Assembly (NCBI RefSeq): GCF_004135405.1
Contig: NZ_CP035491.1
Coordinates: forward strand, 806,001-870,000
Source: Agromyces protaetiae
Lineage (GTDB): Bacteria; Actinomycetota; Actinomycetes; Actinomycetales; Microbacteriaceae
DNA length: 64,000 nt
Direction: 5' to 3'
The notes under the pieces are model-generated. The model was not told where the DNA came from. It saw only the letters and a program-made list of their open reading frames with translations, and ran no database searches. Of this stretch, positions 59,377-64,000 are shown piece by piece (the first letter of the stretch is position 1; each line of letters begins with the position of its first letter). A program made the position numbers and the translations under genes.

Positions 59377-60807
59377 ATGCAGCACGTCGCCGCGGCCCTC
59401 GACCGCCTCTCTGAGCTCGCGGCTGCACCGACCGTTTCACGTCTCGCCGCCGCCTTCGAAGCGGCGGGCCACGAACTCGCGCTCGTCGGCGGTCCGGTGC
59501 GCGACGCGTTCCTCGGGAGGCCTGTCAACGACCTCGACTTCACGACCGACGCGACGCCCGACGAGATCCTCGCGATCGTGAAGCCCATCGCCGAAGCGCA
59601 CTGGGACATCGGCCGCCAGTTCGGCACGATCGGCGCGAAGATCGCGGGCGAGACCGTCGAGATCACGACCTACCGCGCCGACACCTACGACGGCGACTCG
59701 CGCAAGCCCGAGGTCGTCTTCGGCGACACCCTCGAGGGTGATCTCACCCGTCGCGATTTCACCGTGAACGCGCTGGCCCTCCGGCTGCCGAAGCTCGAAC
59801 TCGTCGACCCGTCGGGCGGCATCGAAGACCTCGTCGCCCAGGTGCTTCGAACCCCGGCTGCGGCCGAGCAGTCGTTCGGCGACGATCCGCTTCGCATGCT
59901 GCGGGCGGCGCGCTTCGCCGCGCAGCTCGGGTTCGAGGTCGATCCCGAGACCGTTGCGGCGATGTCGGCGCTCGCCCCGGAGATCGATCGCATCTCGGCG
60001 GAGCGCGTGCGCGACGAGCTGTCGAAGCTCCTCACGACCTCGGCGCCCGTGCGAGGCATCCGGATGCTCGTCGACACCGGTCTCGCCGACCGAGTGCTGC
60101 CCGAAGTGCCCGCGCTGCGCCTCGAGCGCGACGAGCACCACCGTCACAAGGACGTCTACGAGCACAGCTTGCGCGTGCTCGAGCAGGCCATCGAGTACGA
60201 GGTCTCGCGCGGCGTGCTCGAATCGCCCGATCTCGTCGTGCGCCTCGCGGCGCTCCTGCACGACATCGGCAAACCGGCGACCCGTCGGTACGAAGCCGGC
60301 GGCGCCGTCACCTTCTACCACCACGACGTCGTCGGGGCGAAGCTCGCGAAGAAGCGGTTGCGCGCGCTGAGGTTCGACAACGACACGGTCGACGCGGTCG
60401 CCCGGGTCATCGAACTGCACCTGCGGTTCTTCGGCTACACCGAGGGCGCGTGGACCGACTCGGCCGTGCGCCGCTACGTGCGCGACGCGGGCGACCAGCT
60501 CGAGCGGCTGCACATCCTGTCGCGCGCCGACGTGACGACCCGCAACAAGCGCAAGGCCGACATGCTCGCGTTCGCGTACGACGACCTCGAAGAGCGCATC
60601 GCCGTGCTCGCGGCCGAAGAGGAGCTCGCGGCCGTGCGGCCCGAGCTCGACGGTGCGGAGATCATGGCGGCGCTCGGGATCGCGCCGGGGCCGGTCGTGG
60701 GGCAGGCGTACAAGTTCATGTTGGACGTGCGGCTCGACGAAGGGCCCATCGGCCCCGATGCCGCGCGCGAGCGCCTGCTCGAATGGTGGGCTGCGCGCGA
60801 GGCGTGA
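59377..60807 (+). CDS. cca: CCA-adding tRNA nucleotidyltransferase
   Basis: 476 residues from ATG 59377. Head domain: LALVGGPVRDAFLGRPVNDL with the catalytic DLDFTTDATP, then GDLTRRDFTVNALAL and DPLRMLRAARFAAQLGF. An HD domain follows (LAALLHDIGKPATRR). Since the organism's tRNA-Ala and tRNA-Ile lack encoded CCA, the enzyme is required. The usual actinobacterial neighbourhood is murJ/DUF6049 on the other strand. Confidence 0.96.
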   Translation: MQHVAAALDRLSELAAAPTVSRLAAAFEAAGHELALVGGPVRDAFLGRPVNDLDFTTDATPDEILAIVKPIAEAHWDIGRQFGTIGAKIAGETVEITTYRADTYDGDSRKPEVVFGDTLEGDLTRRDFTVNALALRLPKLELVDPSGGIEDLVAQVLRTPAAAEQSFGDDPLRMLRAARFAAQLGFEVDPETVAAMSALAPEIDRISAERVRDELSKLLTTSAPVRGIRMLVDTGLADRVLPEVPALRLERDEHHRHKDVYEHSLRVLEQAIEYEVSRGVLESPDLVVRLAALLHDIGKPATRRYEAGGAVTFYHHDVVGAKLAKKRLRALRFDNDTVDAVARVIELHLRFFGYTEGAWTDSAVRRYVRDAGDQLERLHILSRADVTTRNKRKADMLAFAYDDLEERIAVLAAEEELAAVRPELDGAEIMAALGIAPGPVVGQAYKFMLDVRLDEGPIGPDAARERLLEWWAAREA

Positions 60808-60981
60808 GCCTGGGCGTGCGCTGTGGCGGACCGCCTCGAATGGCTTCAGACCGGGACATCCGTTACCATTGACAGGTTGCCTGCATGCCCGGATTCTCCG
60901 GTCCTCTGCCGTGCGACGCATGTACACCCTCCTGCCGCAGAAATACTGCGGCCGTTTGAGTCCGAAGGAGGTGGGTCTGTC

Positions 60982-61353
60982 ATGCACCAGTACGAGCTGA
61001 TGGTCATCCTCGATCCCGAGATCGACGAGCGCACCGTGGCTCCGAGCCTCGACAAGTTCCTCAACGTCATCCGCAACGATGGCGGCTCGGTCGACAAGGT
61101 CGACATCTGGGGACGTCGCAAGCTGGCCTACGAGATCAAGAAGAAGGCCGAGGGCATCTACGCCGTCGTCGACTTCACCGCCGAGCCCGCGACCACCGCT
61201 GAGCTCGACCGCCAGCTGAACCTCAGCGAAGCGGTCATGCGCACCAAGGTGCTCCGTGCCGACGAGGCGATCGCCCAGGTCGCCGCGTTCAAGAAGGCCG
61301 AAGAGGCGAAGGCTGCCAAGAAGGCCGCTTCCGCCGCGAAGAAGGACGCCTAA
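60982..61353 (+). CDS. rpsF: 30S ribosomal protein S6
   Basis: 123 residues, [19 protein letters not shown]..., ending in Lys/Ala repeats ([13 protein letters not shown]). A perfect AAGGAGGTGG lies 8 bp upstream of the ATG. First gene of the rpsF-ssb-rpsR-rplI operon. Confidence 0.98.
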   Translation: MHQYELMVILDPEIDERTVAPSLDKFLNVIRNDGGSVDKVDIWGRRKLAYEIKKKAEGIYAVVDFTAEPATTAELDRQLNLSEAVMRTKVLRADEAIAQVAAFKKAEEAKAAKKAASAAKKDA

Positions 61354-61358
61354 GTCCC

Positions 61359-61868
61359 ATGGCCGGCGAGACCATCATCACTGTGGTGGGCAACCTCACC
61401 GCCGACCCCGAGCTGCGCTACACGCAGAACGGGCTGGCGGTCGCGAACTTCACCATCGCGTCCACTCCTCGGACGTTCGACCGTCAGGCGAACGACTGGA
61501 AGGACGGCGAGGCGCTGTTCCTCCGCGCAAGCGTGTGGCGTGAATTCGCCGAGCACGTGGCGGGTTCGCTCACCAAGGGTTCACGGGTCATCGCTACCGG
61601 GCGGCTGAAGCAGCGTTCGTACGAGACGAAGGAAGGCGAGAAGCGCACGAGCATCGAGCTCGAGATCGATGAGATCGGGCCGAGCCTGCGCTACGCCACC
61701 GCGTCCGTGACGCGCGCCCAGTCCAACCGCGGTGTCGGCGGAGGCGGTGGCTCCTACGGGGGCGGCCAGTCCGACGACGCGTGGGCTCCGAGCGCTCCTG
61801 CCGCCTCCGGCGGCGGCGACGTCTGGAACACGCCCGGCACCAACTACGGGGACGACACGCCCTTCTAG
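61359..61868 (+). CDS. ssb: Single-stranded DNA-binding protein
   Basis: 169 residues. OB fold [20 protein letters not shown] and [18 protein letters not shown], a Gly-rich linker, and the acidic tip YGDDTPF, which matches the DDDxPF partner-binding tail. Between rpsF and rpsR, as usual. Confidence 0.98.
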   Translation: MAGETIITVVGNLTADPELRYTQNGLAVANFTIASTPRTFDRQANDWKDGEALFLRASVWREFAEHVAGSLTKGSRVIATGRLKQRSYETKEGEKRTSIELEIDEIGPSLRYATASVTRAQSNRGVGGGGGSYGGGQSDDAWAPSAPAASGGGDVWNTPGTNYGDDTPF

Positions 61869-61947
61869 GCCTCACGGCCGGTGAACGGATGACTCGCAGC
61901 CCGAGACATCCGTCGCACGAATCGTTTTCACAAGACAGGAAAGAACC

Positions 61948-62208
61948 ATGGCTGGAAAGAGCAGCGGCGACCGCCGCAAGCCTCGTGGTGGCAAGGGCGC
62001 GAAGAACGCCGCCCCCGCGAAGTCCGTCAAGGTCGGCGTCATCGACTACAAGGATGTCGCGACCCTTCGGAAGTTCATCTCGGAGCGCGGGAAGATCCGC
62101 GCCCGTCGTATCACCGGTGTCTCCGTGCAGGAGCAGCGTCTCATCGCCCGCGCAGTGAAGAACGCGCGCGAGATGGCGCTTCTGCCCTACTCCGGCTCGG
62201 GCCGCTAA
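61948..62208 (+). CDS. rpsR: 30S ribosomal protein S18
   Basis: 86 residues; [19 protein letters not shown] and [20 protein letters not shown] are the S18 core. No zinc cysteines are present, so it is the C-minus type. Confidence 0.98.
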   Translation: MAGKSSGDRRKPRGGKGAKNAAPAKSVKVGVIDYKDVATLRKFISERGKIRARRITGVSVQEQRLIARAVKNAREMALLPYSGSGR

Positions 62209-62219
62209 GGAGCACCATC

Positions 62220-62672
62220 ATGGCAAAGGTCATTCTCACGCACGAAGTGTCGGGTCTCGGTGAGGCCGGCGACGTCGTCGAGGTCAAGAACGGGTACGCC
62301 CGCAACTACCTCGTCCCGCAGGGTTTCGCGACCCCGTGGACCCGCGGCGGCCAGAAGCAGGTCGACCAGATCAAGGCCGCTCGCGCTGCGCGCGCCCTGC
62401 ACTCGCTCGAAGACGCTCAGGCCCTCAAGGCCAAGCTCGAGGGCACCAAGGTCAAGCTGACCGTCAAGGCCGGCCTCGGCGGCCGCCTGTTCGGCTCGGT
62501 CAAGACCTCGGACGTCGCGGCTGCCGTCGCGGCTGCCGGTCTCGGCGAGATCGACAAGCGCAAGGTCGAGATCCCTGCTGCGATCAAGGTCGTCGGCGAC
62601 CACGAGGCGACGGTTCGCCTCCACGAGGACGTCACCGCGACGATCACCCTTCAGGTGGTCGCCGCGAAGTAG
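62220..62672 (+). CDS. rplI: 50S ribosomal protein L9
   Basis: 150 residues, [20 protein letters not shown] with [17 protein letters not shown] signature; full-length two-domain L9. 11 bp after rpsR. Confidence 0.98.
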   Translation: MAKVILTHEVSGLGEAGDVVEVKNGYARNYLVPQGFATPWTRGGQKQVDQIKAARAARALHSLEDAQALKAKLEGTKVKLTVKAGLGGRLFGSVKTSDVAAAVAAAGLGEIDKRKVEIPAAIKVVGDHEATVRLHEDVTATITLQVVAAK

Positions 62673-62711
62673 GTCTCCGCGAGTCGTCCTCGTGACGGCT
62701 CTGTTACGACG

Positions 62712-62749
62712 CGAGAGCGGCGTCGGGCTTCGGCCCGGCGCCGCTCTCG
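62712..62749 (+). terminator. rplI terminator
   Basis: 17-bp arms with one mismatch (CGAGAGCGGCGTCGGGC ... ) around TTCG, followed by TCGTCGTTTT. Confidence 0.85.
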
Positions 62750-62822
62750 TCGTTTTCCGGCATGATTCCGTACACCTTTCCGTTGCTTTCCCGCAAGTGA
62801 GGGTCCCGAGTTTTCCAGATGG

Positions 62823-63011
62823 TTGTACACAGGCGCGTCACACAGCCGGATGATTCTTTGAAGAACTTTTTCCCCACAGGTGTGGAAACACAAAATGCCA
62901 GATCAAGTCTGAATTCAACCCGTGTAATTCACATCAATTCCACAGTTGTCCACAGGTGATGTGCACATGATCCACGGCGTTTCGCCCACGTTGTCCCCAG
63001 AGTTATCCACA
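62823..63011. promoter_or_regulatory. DnaA-box cluster upstream of dnaB
   Basis: In 190 bp lie a perfect DnaA box TTATCCACA (63003-63011), TTGTCCACA (62946-62954), TTGTACACA (62823-62831), and weaker TTCCCCACA (62870-62878), AATTCCACA (62936-62944), TGATCCACG (62968-62976) and TTGTCCCCA (62991-62999). The sequence around them is notably A/T-richer than the neighbourhood. Together with the terminator and the dnaB leader it fills the 493-bp gap 62673-63165; no gene is seen in it. Confidence 0.7.
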
Positions 63012-63165
63012 GGGCGGCTTGTGCTGTGGGATGCCCCGTCCCTATCGTGAATCAGTCGTCCCCGACCGTCTTCGGAATCCCGGTCATCACTCGGTGTCAG
63101 TGGCTTGAGATATCACTGATCATGGGTGCGACGCGCGCCCAATCCCGGGCACCTGATCGGAGGTC

Positions 63166-64000
63166 ATGGAGTTGTCGATCGCGCACATCGGGCTCGCTGA
63201 ATCGGTCGACGACGGCGACTCCCGACGCGGCGAACGCACTCCCCCGCACGACCTCCTCGCGGAGCAGAGCGCGCTCGGCGGAATGATGCTCTCGAAAGAC
63301 GCCGTCGCCGACGTCGTCGAAACGGTGCGCGGCGTCGACTTCTACGTGCCCAAGCACGAAGTCATCTTCAACGCGATCCTCTCGCTGTATTCGCACGGCG
63401 AACCGACCGACGTCATCGCCGTCACCGACGAGCTCACGAAGTCGGGCGAGCTGCAGCGGGCCGGCGGCGTCGAGTACCTGCACACCCTCACGAGCCTCGT
63501 GCCGACCGCGGCGAACGCCGGCTTCTACGCCGAGATCGTCGCCGAGCGGGCGCTCCTCCGCCGCCTCGTCGAGGCCGGCACGCGCATCGTGCAGATGGGC
63601 TACGCGGGCGAGGGCGAGGTCGTCGAACTCGTCAACAACGCGCAGGCCGAGATCTACTCGGTCACGGGCTCGGTCGAGGCCGAAGACTACGTGCCGCTCA
63701 CCGACGCCGTGACCCAGGCGATCGATGAGATCGAGGCCGCCAAGCACACCGACGGCAAGCTGACCGGAGTGCCGACGGGGTTCCACGACCTCGACGACCT
63801 CACCAACGGCTTCCACCCCGGCCAGATGATCATCGTCGCCGCACGCCCCGCCATGGGCAAGTCGACGCTCGCGCTCGACTTCGCACGGGCTGCGGCCATC
63901 ACGAACGACCTCCCGACCATCATCTTCTCCCTCGAGATGGGCCGCGCAGAGATCGCCATGCGACTGCTCTCGGCCGAGGCATCCGTGCCCCTCCAGAACA
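63166..64000 (+). CDS. dnaB: Replicative DNA helicase DnaB (N-terminal part)
   Basis: Starts ATG 63166 (CGGAGG before it), MELSIAHIGLAESVDDGD, and runs off the right edge after ~278 codons. N-terminal DnaB domain PPHDLLAEQSALGGMMLSKD; RecA-like domain with Walker A IVAARPAMGKSTLALDFAR and IIFSLEMGRAEIAMRLL. An intein, frequent in actinobacterial dnaB at the Walker A site, is absent at that position. Confidence 0.97.
   Translation, partial: MELSIAHIGLAESVDDGDSRRGERTPPHDLLAEQSALGGMMLSKDAVADVVETVRGVDFYVPKHEVIFNAILSLYSHGEPTDVIAVTDELTKSGELQRAGGVEYLHTLTSLVPTAANAGFYAEIVAERALLRRLVEAGTRIVQMGYAGEGEVVELVNNAQAEIYSVTGSVEAEDYVPLTDAVTQAIDEIEAAKHTDGKLTGVPTGFHDLDDLTNGFHPGQMIIVAARPAMGKSTLALDFARAAAITNDLPTIIFSLEMGRAEIAMRLLSAEASVPLQN

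Overview
The window is high-GC actinobacterial chromosome, very probably from a member of the Microbacteriaceae (Agromyces/Microbacterium-like). The evidence is the gene order around the origin (rpmH-rnpA-yidD-yidC-jag-rsmG-parA-parB on one side, dnaA-dnaN-recF-DUF721-gyrB-gyrA-DUF3566-tRNA-Ile-tRNA-Ala on the other), the fhaA-fhaB-pstP-ftsW/rodA-pbpA-pknA-pknB cell-envelope operon next to crgA, frequent GTG/TTG starts, ATGA/GTGA translational overlaps, and six TGTTTCACGTGAAACA-type parS sites.

Layout. (1) 1-9.9 kb: an accessory defence island, leftward transcribed. It holds a DISARM class 1-like pair, drmD (helicase, DUF3883) and the start of drmMI (DUF1156 adenine methylase, running off the left edge). 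Between them lies a compact three-gene locus that reads as a type II-short CBASS: CD-NTase, E2-only Cap2-like protein and a one-membrane-helix candidate effector. Upstream of drmD a gene has been cut by an IS256-family element, followed by a damaged DDE transposase. tRNA-Leu(CAG), whose 3' end faces the island, marks the boundary with core chromosome. (2) 10-13.5 kb: phosphoglucomutase plus GH65 disaccharide phosphorylase. (3) 13.5-24.4 kb: the FHA/Ser-Thr kinase/elongation-division operon, a convergent sortase E-small membrane protein-glutamine amidotransferase operon, and crgA. (4) 24.4-33 kb: rhomboid protease, cyclophilin, small proteins, NUDIX, aldo/keto reductase, a molybdopterin/FAD oxidoreductase operon, a secreted protein and two tRNAs. 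(5) 33-43.2 kb: gyrA, gyrB, DUF721, recF, dnaN, oriC, dnaA, all leftward. (6) 43.6-51.2 kb: rpmH to parB, rightward, with parS sites. (7) 51-59.3 kb: ddl, aminotransferase, trxA, trxB, murJ and a DUF6049 protein, leftward. (8) 59.4-64 kb: cca, rpsF-ssb-rpsR-rplI and the start of dnaB.

The core part is a replication, segregation and envelope-growth hub: DnaA/DnaN/RecF/DnaB and gyrase replicate the chromosome, ParAB-parS segregate it, and PknA/PknB/PstP/Fha control the FtsW/RodA-PbpA and MurJ wall machinery.

Two window-wide signals stand out. First, at least five core-gene lesions (fhaA, pbpA, jag and twice in the DUF6049 gene), plus three in a transposase, are all repaired by adding one base in or beside a G/C run; this looks like systematic sequencing deletions, although real mutations cannot be excluded. 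Second, the 9-mer GGATGYCTC (or its complement) occurs about 32 times by eye between 10 and 64 kb, where about one is expected, and was not seen in the defence island.
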